Notes: generated by a model from the letters alone, not told the origin. 64,000 nucleotides of DNA from Acetispira formosa (nom. nud.) (GCA_023525915.1 CP026657.1:3992001-4056000), one strand, 5' to 3'. Numbered from the stretch's first letter, positions 40,669 to 49,706 are shown. Numbers and translations: made by a program.

Positions 40669-41997
40669 TCAGCCGATAACTATGCGTCCCTGGTCAACGG
40701 ATTTGACCCGGCCGCCGATGCTGGCGTGAATATTGGCCCCCATGGCTCCTTCAGCCGGGGCGGCCACCAGTTGTCCGGCGCTGACTTCATCTCCGGCGGA
40801 GACTGTCGGAACGCAGGGTGCGCCCAGATGCTGCTTCAGCGGCAGATTTATTTCCGTCACCCGGCCGGGATAATCGGTGAGCGGGGCGTCCTGGTGTTCA
40901 TAGTCTGCCAGACCCACCATATGAATCAGCTTGGGAATCGGGAATTGCCGCCAGGCCCGGAAGCGGTTGACGTCTTTGGGCTGCTCGTGGTGCGGGTTTT
41001 TAATGCCCAGAGCCCCCATACGCTGTTTGAGCTGCTGATTGAGCTTCCAGGGCTGAAGACGCATGATGCAGGCCAGTTCGCACAGGGCGCATTCACAGCA
41101 GAGAAAAGCGCCGGTGGCCGGTTCTTCCTTTTCAGCCGTGGTGTTGTAGGAGGCCAGACGGATGAGTTTATCCGGGTGCAGCTTGTGGCCCAGAAGATAG
41201 CGCGGGCAGAGGTCGGTGCAGAGCTGACAGTGGCAGCAGGCGGTTTTGCTGATGCGCATCATCTCTTCAATGGAGCGGTTTTTCGACAGCACCCAGGCAT
41301 GGTCCCGATTAAGGACAATAATGCCTTTGGAGGTTTTGGTCACAGGCGTGTTGAGATCACATTCGACCTTGCCCATCATCGGGCCGCCGTTGATGAGGAC
41401 CGGATCGGGCACGGTGGCCCCGCCGGCGGCTTCAATCAGTTCGGCGTAACTGACCCCGACCGGCACTTTAAAGGTAGCCGGTTTTCTCACCGCCCCGGCC
41501 ACAGTTACGTATTTTTCAATAACCGGCTGGTCGTGGTCAATGGCCAGGGCCACATTAAGGAGCGTCTCAACGTTGATGACCACCACTCCGCAGGCCAGGG
41601 GGATACCGCCTTCCGGCACAATGCGGCCGGTAACCTCATAGACCAGCACCTGCTCGTCGCCCATGGGATAATAGTTGCCCAAGGTTTTGACGGACAGGGC
41701 CGGATAGGCCTCAGCTTCTTTCTTCAGGGCGGCCGTGGCGGTCTTGTATTTCTCCTTCAGAGCGAAAATACCGGCCTTGGCCCCCATTTCCCGCACCAGA
41801 GTATTGAGGACGTTCATCAGGGTTGCGGCGTGAGTTTCAGCCAGTTGCTGATCCACTTTCAAAAGCGGCTCGCACTCCGCGCCGTTAACCACCACGAATT
41901 CCGGAGCGGCTTTCAGTTTAATGGCTGTGGGAAAGCCCGCGCCACCCGCGCCGACGATTCCGGCTTCTCTGATTTTATTGAGGATGTCATCCATCAT
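40669..41997 (-). CDS. pduS: PduS-like cobalamin reductase / RnfC-like flavo-iron-sulfur protein
   Basis: A 442-residue protein; start ATG 41997 has GGAGAG 6 bases upstream. Residues 15-60 'GIVGAGGAGFPTAIKLKAAP' are the FMN/NADH-binding start shared with RnfC and NuoF. An SLBB domain lies near 175-230. Two CxxCxxCxxxC clusters follow ('CCHCQLCTDLCP' and 'CCECALCELAC') near 250-315 for two [4Fe-4S] centres. It can reduce cob(II)alamin for reactivation by adenosyltransferase and can feed electrons to PduT. In this operon it may replace an alcohol dehydrogenase as NADH sink (inference). Confidence 0.9.
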   Translation of the reverse strand: MMDDILNKIREAGIVGAGGAGFPTAIKLKAAPEFVVVNGAECEPLLKVDQQLAETHAATLMNVLNTLVREMGAKAGIFALKEKYKTATAALKKEAEAYPALSVKTLGNYYPMGDEQVLVYEVTGRIVPEGGIPLACGVVVINVETLLNVALAIDHDQPVIEKYVTVAGAVRKPATFKVPVGVSYAELIEAAGGATVPDPVLINGGPMMGKVECDLNTPVTKTSKGIIVLNRDHAWVLSKNRSIEEMMRISKTACCHCQLCTDLCPRYLLGHKLHPDKLIRLASYNTTAEKEEPATGAFLCCECALCELACIMRLQPWKLNQQLKQRMGALGIKNPHHEQPKDVNRFRAWRQFPIPKLIHMVGLADYEHQDAPLTDYPGRVTEINLPLKQHLGAPCVPTVSAGDEVSAGQLVAAPAEGAMGANIHASIGGRVKSVDQGRIVIG

Positions 41998-42211
41998 TAT
42001 TATCTCTCCCAAGCTATTTGAATATAGCCTTTTCCCTTCAAGCTGCGACCTTCAGCTACGCAAAAAGCGTGGTTTTTGCTTCACGAGTATTTTGGTCGGC
42101 CTCTCCACCGATCGCTGACGCTCCGTCTCGCTGGCCGCTCGACCTGCCATTTGAAATGCGGTGGGCAAACTGCCGCATTAGCGGAGGAAGTTGCTACAAC
42201 CATGAGGAACG

Positions 42212-42272
42212 GCTCTTAATACGATGATGGCCGCCATAATTAACGATTCGGGAAACCGCCACCCAGACATGG
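42212..42272. repeat. Intergenic repeat, single copy
   Basis: GCTCTTAATACGATGATGGC through GGAAACCGCCACCCAGACAT matches, in inverted orientation, the first copy in the eutT-eutQ gap (44755-44815) over about 60 bases, with changes mainly in the centre. It lies between eutA and pduS. Confidence 0.75.
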
Positions 42273-42293
42273 GGGCCGGGCCCCGCCCGGCGG

Positions 42294-43739
42294 CTATTTG
42301 CCGAAAACCAGCGTTTTGACTACCACCGGCACCACCCGGCCGTTGGCCAGGGGGGTTCCGATATCAATATAATCGCCGTTTTCCACCTTAACCGTATCCA
42401 GTGAAATAATTTTTTTGTGCGGCAGCGCGTTCATCAGGGCATAGCCAAGGCTTTTGGCCATGTCCCGATCCATGGCCACCACCAGAAGGTCATTGGTTCG
42501 CAGATAATCGGCCATGCCCTCGATAACTTTCCGGGCCAGTTCCTGGACCTTCTCGAAGGAAGGGTTATCTACGCCCCTGAAAGCCACGGCTATCCGCTGA
42601 TAAGTATCTTCGCCTTCGTCTTTGAACCAACTGGCTTTTTCAGCCAGACGCGAACTGAAATACTTGTAATCACCAGCCTCATCATCATCAGTCAGTTTCA
42701 GGATTGGAATGTTTTTGATCGGCAGCACTGACGCGTCGCTAATGGCAATGGTCGAGCCGCTGATTTCCATGGTGTTGGAACCAGCCCCCACCACGGTGGC
42801 CCTGATAGTCTCCTGGGGGATGAGACGCTCCACCTGGTCGAAGGGGCGGCAGTTTCTGATACAGTGGCCTAGAAGTGGACCGATGTCGCCATAGGGGAAG
42901 GGTTTGGCCGAATCGTAATCATTGTAGATGAAGTCGGCCACGCCGCCGGAGAAAGTCAGACCTCCGAACTGCCACGAATGTTTAAGCGGATGGGCGGTTA
43001 TAAACAGATCCAGATCTTCAGTGGCTGGGGCCAGCCCCAGCGACTGAGCCATTATCAGGGCCAGCCGTTCGCATATTTTGGTGACGTCTCCGATTGAGGC
43101 CGTTTCACCTTCCTTGATCTTCAGGTTCATGCGCCCGGCCAAGATAGAAACTTTTTCGGCCACATATGTCAACTTCATGGTTTGTGGATCAATGATAATC
43201 TGGCGGCCGCCGATGTCGAGGCAGGAAGTATCAGCCGGATCGCCTTCCTGAAAAACGGCCAGATTGGTGGTACCGCCGCCAATATCGAGATTGACCAGGG
43301 CGCGTCCGAAAGTTTTTTTGCTCATGGCGGCCGTGCCCGCGCCGCGCCCGGCGATAATGGACTCCAGGTCGCTGCCGGCCGTGGCTACCACAAAATCACC
43401 GGCCAGGCCGCTCAAGGTTCGCAGAACGGCTTCGCTGTTTTCCTTTCGGGCCGTTTCCCCGGTGATGATGACCGCCCCGGCCGAGAGGTCATCCGGGGTG
43501 ATTCCGGCTTTCTTATATTCCTTTTCCACCAGCTCCCGCACCGCCGACACGTCGATGACGGCCCGGCTCAGGAGGGGGGTGAAGTAAATGTCGCTGCGGT
43601 ATATTATTTCTTTGTCGACAATCTGGATTCTGGGAATGGACGCGGCCGAGGCCGTGTTTTCAACTTCCAGCCGGCTGAAAATCAGCTGGGTGGTGGTGGT
43701 TCCCAGATCTATGCCCACACTGAGCAGATATTCACTCAT
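42294..43739 (-). CDS. eutA: Ethanolamine ammonia-lyase reactivating factor EutA
   Basis: A 481-residue ASKHA-fold ATPase: 'LLSVGIDLGTTTTQLIFSRL' (phosphate 1), 'RALVNLDIGGGTTNLAVFQE' (phosphate 2), and 'VVGAGSNTMEISG' (adenosine motif). EutA releases damaged cobalamin from EutBC in exchange for adenosylcobalamin with ATP hydrolysis. Length is normal. Located between pduS and eutT, so three cobalamin-maintenance genes are adjacent. Ribosome site AAGGAG. Confidence 0.93.
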   Translation of the reverse strand: MSEYLLSVGIDLGTTTTQLIFSRLEVENTASAASIPRIQIVDKEIIYRSDIYFTPLLSRAVIDVSAVRELVEKEYKKAGITPDDLSAGAVIITGETARKENSEAVLRTLSGLAGDFVVATAGSDLESIIAGRGAGTAAMSKKTFGRALVNLDIGGGTTNLAVFQEGDPADTSCLDIGGRQIIIDPQTMKLTYVAEKVSILAGRMNLKIKEGETASIGDVTKICERLALIMAQSLGLAPATEDLDLFITAHPLKHSWQFGGLTFSGGVADFIYNDYDSAKPFPYGDIGPLLGHCIRNCRPFDQVERLIPQETIRATVVGAGSNTMEISGSTIAISDASVLPIKNIPILKLTDDDEAGDYKYFSSRLAEKASWFKDEGEDTYQRIAVAFRGVDNPSFEKVQELARKVIEGMADYLRTNDLLVVAMDRDMAKSLGYALMNALPHKKIISLDTVKVENGDYIDIGTPLANGRVVPVVVKTLVFGK

Positions 43740-43810
43740 TAATTCAAACTCCTTGGCGAATTTTCACATGTCGGCGCACAGGAGATGGTCAGCTTCCGGT
43801 ACCTAAGTGG

Positions 43811-44710
43811 CTAAATGCCTGAATGTTCCGGTTCAAAGTCCGGCGGCAGGTATTTGAACATCATGATATATAGCAGACTGGAAAGCCTGTTGAGCGCCCG
43901 GATGATATCGTCGCGGGTGGGCTGCCCGGAGCCGTCCTTGAATGCGGTGGCCGCGGCCAGCTCAACTTCACGCACCATGGCCCTTAAGGTGTTGAGGGCG
44001 ATACACAGTGGGCCCATTCTGTAATCAGCCAGCATGTGGCGGTGGCCGAAGAATTTTACCGGATCATGGGAACGCTCACGCAGGGCGGCGGCGTCAAGGC
44101 CCAGAAGATAAAAATCCTCCACCTCTTTGCCTCGTAGTTCATAAGTAAGGAGGCGGCGGGTGAATTCCAAAACTTCCTGTAAATCTTTCACATATTCCTG
44201 GTTGCCTAACTGGTGGCCGCAGACCTGGGCCTCAATGATGCGGGCGGTCAGGGTATCGAGTTTGCCGCGAAAGATGATAACGGGATGGTCTTTATGGACA
44301 AGCTGCCGGCCCTTTAAGTGGGTCAGTGATTCGGGCTTGTGATCGAACTGGCCGCCATCCGGCCCAAAAAACAACTCTTTGGGCTTTTCAACTTCGGAAG
44401 CGCAATTGCGGGCGGCCGGATCGGAGAAATCCCAGCGCGGGGCGGGGCGCTCCGTTTTCTGAGAGGCCGTGGTTTCCGGTTTGGGCGCGGGACGGCTGAA
44501 AGCGTCGCCGTTGACGCTGCCGGGATGGAAGCCGCTTGAGGGGGTTTTGGCCGGGCTTTGTTTTGCGTCCTGAAAGACCAGTTCCACCTGCCGCATCTTC
44601 AGATATTCAACAGCCGAAGGAGTAATGACCGTGCCGCGCGGCACGGAATACGTCCTGGCGTCGCTGTCTTTCAAAGCCATTCTCAGATCAAGTTCAGTCA
44701 ACGGCTTCAT
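43811..44710 (-). CDS. eutT: EutT-type cobalamin adenosyltransferase
   Basis: A 299-residue enzyme; start ATG 44710 has GGAAGG 5 bases upstream. 'HLKGRQLVHKDHPVIIFRGK' and 'GHQLGNQEYVKDLQEVLEFT' are characteristic of EutT, which makes adenosylcobalamin from ATP and cob(I)alamin for EutBC. I do not see the HX11CCxxC metal motif of the Salmonella enzyme, so this belongs to the group without it. The N-terminal 85 residues contain 'DARTYSVPRGTVITPSAVEY', a segment also seen in TIGR02536-like neighbours. Confidence 0.9.
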   Translation of the reverse strand: MKPLTELDLRMALKDSDARTYSVPRGTVITPSAVEYLKMRQVELVFQDAKQSPAKTPSSGFHPGSVNGDAFSRPAPKPETTASQKTERPAPRWDFSDPAARNCASEVEKPKELFFGPDGGQFDHKPESLTHLKGRQLVHKDHPVIIFRGKLDTLTARIIEAQVCGHQLGNQEYVKDLQEVLEFTRRLLTYELRGKEVEDFYLLGLDAAALRERSHDPVKFFGHRHMLADYRMGPLCIALNTLRAMVREVELAAATAFKDGSGQPTRDDIIRALNRLSSLLYIMMFKYLPPDFEPEHSGI

Positions 44711-44754
44711 AGCCACCTTCCCTGTGTGTGCGTGGGTGCGTGGTCCGCACTGGA

Positions 44755-44918
44755 CTATGTCTGGGTGAGGGTTTCCCTGTTGCCGGTTTTGGCGGCTGTC
44801 ATCGTATTAAGAGCGGTGCCCCCTTGGGCTATGGCCGCATTATCAGCCACGAGGGCCGCGCTCTTCATACGATGACAGCCACCGTACCTTACTATTACGG
44901 GAAACCGCCCCATAGACG
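44755..44918. repeat. Inverted pair of about 60-base repeats in the eutT-eutQ gap
   Basis: Copy A (44755-44815) contains GGCGGCTGTCATCGTATTAA; copy B (44860-44918) is its inverted relative with TTCATACGATGACAGCCACC. They form a long stem with a 45-base loop. A third copy lies at 42212-42272. Confidence 0.8.
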
Positions 44919-44920
44919 GA

Positions 44921-44970
44921 GGATGCTGCCTTTCCCGGAAAGCATCCGTGGGTCCAGGGCTTCGCCCTGG
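44921..44970. repeat. Double hairpin directly after eutQ
   Basis: On the minus strand the eutQ stop is followed at once by CCAGGGCGAAGCCCTGG (44954-44970), then ACCCAC and a second hairpin GGATGC...GCATCC (44921-44947). The same pair follows one eutM gene, and the first hairpin follows eutL. Confidence 0.75.
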
Positions 44971-45429
44971 TTACTGTTCGGACCAGTTGGCCGGGTAGAC
45001 TACATAGAGGAAGCGGGTGAATCCGGGGGCCGAAAATTCAATGGTCGAACCGGCCGGGATGAACATGGTGTCGCCAGGGTTGCCGACCACCTTGCGGCCG
45101 TCGATGATAATTTCCAGGGTGCCGTCGATGATGTAGTCGACTTCATCGTAGTTCAGGGTCCACTTGAAAGTGGTGCGGTCCATTTCCATAACGCCGAAGC
45201 CCATGCGGGGGCTTTCTTCCAGGCTGACCATGTCTTTCAGGCGCACCTTGCCGTTGGACGGGCCGATGTCGAAGGGAAAGACTTCGGTTTTCACGCCGGA
45301 AGTGCGCACGGACATGACGCCGCTTTTATCAACCTGGCGAAGGCCGTCGCCGCTTGAATTTTCAGTCATGATCTCGGTCAGTATCTTGCGGATCATGCCT
45401 TCCAGATTTTTAGGATCGATGTTGCTCAT
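44971..45429 (-). CDS. eutQ: EutQ cupin protein
   Basis: A 152-residue protein with the C-terminal cupin of EutQ: 'MGFGVMEMDRTTFKWTLNYD', 'EVDYIIDGTLEIIIDGRKVV', 'NPGDTMFIPAGSTIEFSAPG'. EutQ is needed for anoxic ethanolamine growth in Salmonella and has reported acetate kinase activity. The N-terminal 30 residues form an amphipathic helix (LEGMIRKILTEIMTE) that may direct it to the shell. Shorter than the Salmonella protein (229 residues). Confidence 0.9.
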   Translation of the reverse strand: MSNIDPKNLEGMIRKILTEIMTENSSGDGLRQVDKSGVMSVRTSGVKTEVFPFDIGPSNGKVRLKDMVSLEESPRMGFGVMEMDRTTFKWTLNYDEVDYIIDGTLEIIIDGRKVVGNPGDTMFIPAGSTIEFSAPGFTRFLYVVYPANWSEQ

Positions 45430-45487
45430 ATAGTTCCTCGTCTATGGGCGGCGCACCGCGCGGGCGGCGCGCCGGATTCAGATTCGA

Positions 45488-46612
45488 TCAGGCCTTGTCG
45501 TTTTGGCCGATGGTGCTCTTGGGGGCCATGAAATAGGCCAGGCACACGGCGGTGATGCCGCCGATGATTTTGCCGACGACCATAGGGAAGATCATGTCCT
45601 TGTTGACCCCGGCGGTGAAACCGAGATGGTCGCCGAAGGTGAAGGAGGCGCTGACGGCGAAAGCCACGTTGATGACTTTGCCCCGGTTATCCATATCCTT
45701 CAGGATGGAGAACATGGCGATGTTGTTGGCCAGGGTGGCCAGCATACCGGCCGCCGCTTCCTTGTTCATGCCCAGCATGCCGCCGACTTTGCCCAAGGGG
45801 CCGCCGAGGTACTTGGTCAGGAGGTGGACCAGGGTGAACGCACCGGCCAGAACCACCGAGATGGAGCCGATAACGGCGAAACCTTCGCTGATGGGGTCCA
45901 TGCCGGGGATGACGGCATAACCGGTCGCCCCTTCAATACCGGCGCAGATGAGGGCCACGGTCAGGAATGCGATGACGAATTTGCCGAACCAGAGGAAGAT
46001 GGTGATCATGATATCCTGAACAACCACCAGACCCACGGCGATGACAATGGCCACGATGAAAACGGGCACCAGGTTCTTGATCATCCAGCCCACCGGGTAA
46101 CCGGCCACCAGGCCACCGGCCAGACAGCCTAAGGGGATGGTGATGAGACCGATGAGGATGCCTTTGGCCAGGAAGGGACGGTCTTCCAGATCGATGATGC
46201 CGAGAGCCACCGGGATGGAGAAGACGATGGTGGGGCCCATCATGGAGCCGAGAATGAGGCCCGCGAAGTTGCCGGCGTTAATGGCTTCGGGCGCGGCGTC
46301 CGGGAGGTTGGCCCCGGAAAGGGCCATGGCCAGCGGGTAGCCGCCCATGTCGTTGGCCAGCAAAGTGGTGGCAAACATGGCCGGGTTGGCCCCAAGGGCC
46401 TGATAGATAGGGCCGACAATGGGTTCCAGCCAGGCCCCCAGCGCGGGGGCGATACAAATCGCGCCGACCATGGAAAGGGCCAGAGCGCCGAGAGAATTAA
46501 AACCTTCTTCGAACTTTTCGCCCAGGCCGAGATGGTTGCCGGTGAAGCGGTCCACACCCGCGATAGCCATCAAACCAAGCATGATGTACAGGATGATGTC
46601 ATTAATCCCCAT
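45488..46612 (-). CDS. eutH: Ethanolamine permease EutH
   Basis: A 374-residue integral membrane protein with about ten to eleven hydrophobic helices ('INDIILYIMLGLMAIAGVDR' at the start, 'GLILGSMMGPTIVFSIPVAL' in the middle). It matches EutH in length and in the 'ANDMGGYPLAMAL' motif. EutH takes up protonated ethanolamine at low concentration. Ribosome site GGAGG. In this operon it follows eutN and precedes eutQ. Confidence 0.93.
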   Translation of the reverse strand: MGINDIILYIMLGLMAIAGVDRFTGNHLGLGEKFEEGFNSLGALALSMVGAICIAPALGAWLEPIVGPIYQALGANPAMFATTLLANDMGGYPLAMALSGANLPDAAPEAINAGNFAGLILGSMMGPTIVFSIPVALGIIDLEDRPFLAKGILIGLITIPLGCLAGGLVAGYPVGWMIKNLVPVFIVAIVIAVGLVVVQDIMITIFLWFGKFVIAFLTVALICAGIEGATGYAVIPGMDPISEGFAVIGSISVVLAGAFTLVHLLTKYLGGPLGKVGGMLGMNKEAAAGMLATLANNIAMFSILKDMDNRGKVINVAFAVSASFTFGDHLGFTAGVNKDMIFPMVVGKIIGGITAVCLAYFMAPKSTIGQNDKA

Positions 46613-46757
46613 AAATCAACCTCCATGATTCCGGCCACAGCCTTCCAGAGAACCATACCGGCCCCGGCGCGACTTCGCGGCCTGTTGTTTGGTTAAAGAT
46701 TTTCAATCACTATAATTTTGTTCCCAGTCCCACTTCGGCTCGTTTGCCGGGGAACTG

Positions 46758-47039
46758 CTATTTCAATACGCTTTCATCAACTTCAAGGGAATCAATGATA
46801 CCGACCACCACCGCGTCAATGGGGCTGTCCTTTTCCCTCAGAACGTTGCGGGCCACACTGCCCTTGGTCACCAGCACGTCTTCACCTATTCCGGCTCCGA
46901 TGGTATCCACGGCGACGATGGTTTCAGAATCCTTCTCGCCGCAGCTGCCGTTGGTCCTGATAACCAAGAGCTTATAGCCGCTGAGTTTGTCGTCCTTCTT
47001 GGTGGCCCAGACGTTGCCGACTACTTTTCCGATAATCAT
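46758..47039 (-). CDS. eutN: BMC vertex protein EutN/CcmL
   Basis: A 93-residue BMC-P pentamer protein: 'MIIGKVVGNVWATKKDDKLS', 'VAVDTIGAGIGEDVLVTKGS', 'DAVVVGIIDSLEVDESVL'. It caps the vertices of the icosahedral shell. The start has GGAGG nearby and lies 13 bases after the TIGR02536-like gene stop. Confidence 0.93.
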   Translation of the reverse strand: MIIGKVVGNVWATKKDDKLSGYKLLVIRTNGSCGEKDSETIVAVDTIGAGIGEDVLVTKGSVARNVLREKDSPIDAVVVGIIDSLEVDESVLK

Positions 47040-47052
47040 AAATCCTCCGGGC

Positions 47053-47754
47053 CTACAGGACGTTGATCTTCATGGCCTTGATGTAATCCTGGGCCAGGGG
47101 CGTCAAAACGGTTCCGGGTTCCGGGCGGAGATCCTGCCCTTCGCCTTTGGAAGCGGGGCAGAGCCTCATAACATCCGCTTCGGTCAACACCTTTCGCCCG
47201 CCGCCATAGCCTTTGGCCGGAGCGGCGGCTTTCGGCGGCTGTTCCGGTCGAAAATCAGTGGCGGCCTGGGCTTGAGTGGCGGCGCGGCGACCCAGAAGCG
47301 CGTTCGCCGCCTCGTCTTCGCTGACCAGTTTCAGGCCGTAGCTCTGAAGAACCTCTTCATATCTGGCGTAGCGAGCCAGCAGAGCCTTGGGCGCGGTGGA
47401 CGCGTAGCGCCGCCAGACGATGCCCTCCTTGAGCGCGGCCACAGGCTGGCCGTTCAGGAGCGCGGCCAGGAGGGCCCGGCCCTCAACCGTACAGCCCTCA
47501 TCGCCCTCGGCCACTCTCACCAGGGCCTGAATATTCAGGCTGGTAATCAGGACAGCCGCATCGGTGGGCAGCGGGTCATCCCAATCCCGGTGGTCTTCGA
47601 CTTCAAAATTTTCCTGAAGCCGGGCCAGAGCCAGGGTGCTGAGGTCATCGCGGCGGCCCACCAGCCTTAAACGCGGCTTGGCCGGGGCGGAGCTGCCCAG
47701 TCGTTTCATCAGCTCGGCTGTAATATATTTTACCAGTTCATCGGTAACTTGCAT
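47053..47754 (-). CDS. EUT-cluster protein of unknown function, TIGR02536-like
   Basis: A 233-residue protein. The N-terminus 'DELVKYITAELMKRLG' is an amphipathic helix like BMC encapsulation peptides. A flavodoxin-like alpha/beta region follows ('VLITSLNIQALVRVAEGDEG', 'ALLAALLNGQPVAALKEGIV'). The C-terminal 'KVLTEADVMRLCPA' and 'TVLTPLAQDYIKAMKINV' recall the start of EutT and a domain shared by EUT cluster proteins. Relatives occur in Clostridium and Desulfovibrio EUT loci. Role unknown; possibly phosphopantothenoylcysteine- or corrinoid-related, but not established. Confidence 0.8.
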   Translation of the reverse strand: MQVTDELVKYITAELMKRLGSSAPAKPRLRLVGRRDDLSTLALARLQENFEVEDHRDWDDPLPTDAAVLITSLNIQALVRVAEGDEGCTVEGRALLAALLNGQPVAALKEGIVWRRYASTAPKALLARYARYEEVLQSYGLKLVSEDEAANALLGRRAATQAQAATDFRPEQPPKAAAPAKGYGGGRKVLTEADVMRLCPASKGEGQDLRPEPGTVLTPLAQDYIKAMKINVL

Positions 47755-47833
47755 TTAATACTCCTTATGCCCTGACCCGCGAATAAGTGCCATTCATTTC
47801 AGGTGAGGGCGTGCAATTCCACCGCCGCCCCGG

Positions 47834-48718
47834 TTAATTATCGGAAAGCGGCTCCGGTACGACCGGGTGACAGCCTAAAGCTATGCCCGCCGGTGTGACC
47901 AGGATGGGGCGGGTTGAGACTGTCACCGGCTTTTTGACTTCCAGGCCGATTATTTTCTCCGCGCCCACTGTCGCGGCCGTGCCGCCCACCAGATGGACTT
48001 CGTCCACCGGGTAACCGGCTATGCCATCACGGATGATGGTGCCCATCTTCGCCAGAACCGGGGCCACCAGGCCCGCGATCTTGCGTGCGTTTTTGGGGTC
48101 CTGCTTAAAAGCCTCAGCTTCTTCAAAGCTCATTTTGTAATGCCCGGCAATAACCAGAGTCAGGTGGGTGCCGCCGGTGGCTTCGTCCAGGGTGTGGATG
48201 ACTTCCCCGTCTTTGAGGATGGCCACGCCCGTAGTGCCGCCGCCAATATCCACAATGGCCCCGTTTTTGAGACCCAGAACCAGATTGGCCGCGCTGGGTT
48301 CATCCAGAACGCTCACCACTTCCAACCCCGCGCCGGAGGCCACATATTTATGGGTGGCCGTGTCGCGCTCGCCGGTGCCGGGGGGGACGGCAATGGCCGT
48401 CTCGGTCAGTTCAACCCCAAGGGCCTGTTCCAGTTCATCCTTCAATTCTTCAGTAATGGAGCGGGCCGCGCCAAAATCCACCACCAGGCCGTCCCGGACG
48501 ACCTGGGCGAAATGTCTGGCCGCTCCCAAAGGGCGATTATTCTCCCCAAGAACCACCAGAACGATGGAGGCCGTTCCCAGATCCAGCCCCACTTTAATGG
48601 CTTCGCCCTTTTCCGGCCGGATTCTGGTGGTGAGACTCTTCTCCACCCCGGCCAGAAATTTTTCGGGATCTTTTATAAGCTGCTCGGCGGTTTCAATTTT
48701 TTCAGCTACAGCTTCCAT
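47834..48718 (-). CDS. eutJ: EutJ, Hsp70-like putative chaperone
   Basis: A 294-residue ASKHA ATPase: 'IKVGLDLGTASIVLVVLGEN', 'DEPSAANLVLGLKNGAIVDI', 'GGGTTGVAILKDGEVI', 'VHLVGGTAATVGAEKIIGLE'. EutJ is thought to act as a chaperone for EUT enzymes; its function is not proved. Start ATG 48718 is preferred because GGAGA lies 5 bases upstream; the frame is open to 48748. Confidence 0.9.
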   Translation of the reverse strand: MEAVAEKIETAEQLIKDPEKFLAGVEKSLTTRIRPEKGEAIKVGLDLGTASIVLVVLGENNRPLGAARHFAQVVRDGLVVDFGAARSITEELKDELEQALGVELTETAIAVPPGTGERDTATHKYVASGAGLEVVSVLDEPSAANLVLGLKNGAIVDIGGGTTGVAILKDGEVIHTLDEATGGTHLTLVIAGHYKMSFEEAEAFKQDPKNARKIAGLVAPVLAKMGTIIRDGIAGYPVDEVHLVGGTAATVGAEKIIGLEVKKPVTVSTRPILVTPAGIALGCHPVVPEPLSDN

Positions 48719-48819
48719 TTCGTCTCCGCCTGTTTGAGGTTTCTTCAAGGTTATGATCTCTTAACCGTGGCCGCTTCCCGGCCGTGATCATTCACAGGCC
48801 GGTGAAGCAACCTCGGAGA

Positions 48820-48857
48820 GGATGCGTAAGCATCCGGTGGGTGCAGGGCTAGCCCTG
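48820..48857. repeat. Double hairpin across the eutM stop codon
   Basis: CAGGGCTAGCCCTG (48844-48857) spans the TAG stop of the downstream eutM gene and is followed on the minus strand by CACCCACCGGATGCTTACGC, a GGATGC/GCATCC hairpin (48820-48835). This is the same arrangement as after eutQ. Confidence 0.7.
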
Positions 48858-49136
48858 CTGCTGGGGGAGGAGCATTTCCACTTCGTTGTGGGGACGCGGG
48901 ATGACGTGGACGCTGATAAGGTCGCCCACGCGGCCGGCCGCGGCCGCACCGGCGTCGGTGGCGGCCTTGACCGCTCCGACGTCGCCGCGAACCATCACGG
49001 TCACCAGGCCGCCGCCCACCTGAACCTTGCCGATCAGGGTGACGTTGGCCGCTTTGACCATGGCGTCGGCCGCTTCAATCGCGCCCACCAGGCCCTTAGT
49101 TTCAATCATTCCCAATGCGCGGGTGTCATTGGCCAT
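48849..49136 (-). CDS. eutM: BMC-H shell protein, EutM/PduA-like (copy 2)
   Basis: A 95-residue hexamer-forming shell protein: '[20 protein letters not shown]', '[20 protein letters not shown]', '[20 protein letters not shown]', '[13 protein letters not shown]'. It is nearly identical over 85 residues to the preceding gene's product; differences are at the N-terminus, at the KVQV/KEHV pore-side position and at the C-terminal tail. ATG 49136 has AGGAGG upstream; the longer frame to 49235 is not used. Confidence 0.95.
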   Translation of the reverse strand: MANDTRALGMIETKGLVGAIEAADAMVKAANVTLIGKVQVGGGLVTVMVRGDVGAVKAATDAGAAAAGRVGDLISVHVIPRPHNEVEMLLPQQQG

Positions 49137-49235
49137 ACGAGTATCCTCCTTCAGGAAGCGCAGTCGCGCCAGCTTCCCTTCGTTATGTTGCAAGTCGGTT
49201 TGAGTAAGGGTGGCCACCTGGCCACTGGCACTCAT

Positions 49236-49544
49236 TTACATGCCGCCCTCTTGATTGCCGGCCTGTTGCGGCAGGATGGCCTCAACTTCGTTGTGGGGGC
49301 GCGGGATGACGTGGACGCTGATGAGGTCGCCCACGCGGCCGGCCGCGGCCGCACCGGCGTCGGTGGCGGCTTTGACCGCGCCGACGTCGCCGCGAACCAT
49401 CACGGTCACCAGGCCGCCGCCGACGTGTTCCTTGCCGATCAAGGTGACGTTGGCCGCCTTGACCATGGCGTCGGCCGCTTCGATGGCTCCCACCAGACCT
49501 TTGGTTTCAATCATGCCCAGAGCTTGCTGTGCGCTAGATGCCAT
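49236..49544 (-). CDS. eutM: BMC-H shell protein, EutM/PduA-like (copy 1)
   Basis: A 102-residue shell protein, [20 protein letters not shown], nearly identical to copy 2 in the BMC fold. These tiles form the main shell facets, and their central pore passes ethanolamine and products. The C-terminal tail is longer ([10 protein letters not shown]). Its leader carries the conserved GTGCGGACCACGCAC hairpin just upstream of the AGGAGG ribosome site, which copy 2 lacks. Confidence 0.95.
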   Translation of the reverse strand: MASSAQQALGMIETKGLVGAIEAADAMVKAANVTLIGKEHVGGGLVTVMVRGDVGAVKAATDAGAAAAGRVGDLISVHVIPRPHNEVEAILPQQAGNQEGGM

Positions 49545-49560
49545 TGTTATTTCCTCCTGT

Positions 49561-49640
49561 GCGTGGTCCGCACGGTACTGGTCCGATGTTCTCGGTTTCG
49601 GCCAGTCAAGGGTTTCGGCCGGGAAGCGGCCGGTTTATTA
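49561..49640 (-). promoter_or_regulatory. Conserved leader element upstream of eutM
   Basis: On the minus strand it reads CCGCTTCCCGGCCGAAA, a spacer, ACATCGGACCAGT, GTGCGGACCACGCAC and AGGAGG. The same modules in the same order lie at 61749-61826 before the PHP-domain gene. GTGCG/CGCAC forms a 5-bp hairpin next to the ribosome site. Confidence 0.7.
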
Positions 49641-49706
49641 TAATGACGCTTTTTACCGGCGGACGGTCTGCATGCCGTCAACGGGCGGCAGGCGGTGCGC
49701 GCCGGT

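Noticed and set aside
40726..42021. 431-codon plus-strand frame over pduS
   Set aside because: Antisense shadow of pduS; the product is rich in Gly, His and Phe, as expected from the reverse reading, with no domain.
48876..48879. Idea that TAG stops of eutM and other genes are also pyrrolysine codons
   Set aside because: The frames after those TAG codons have no family similarity, and the proteins already have complete C-termini; TAG is also used as an ordinary stop here.
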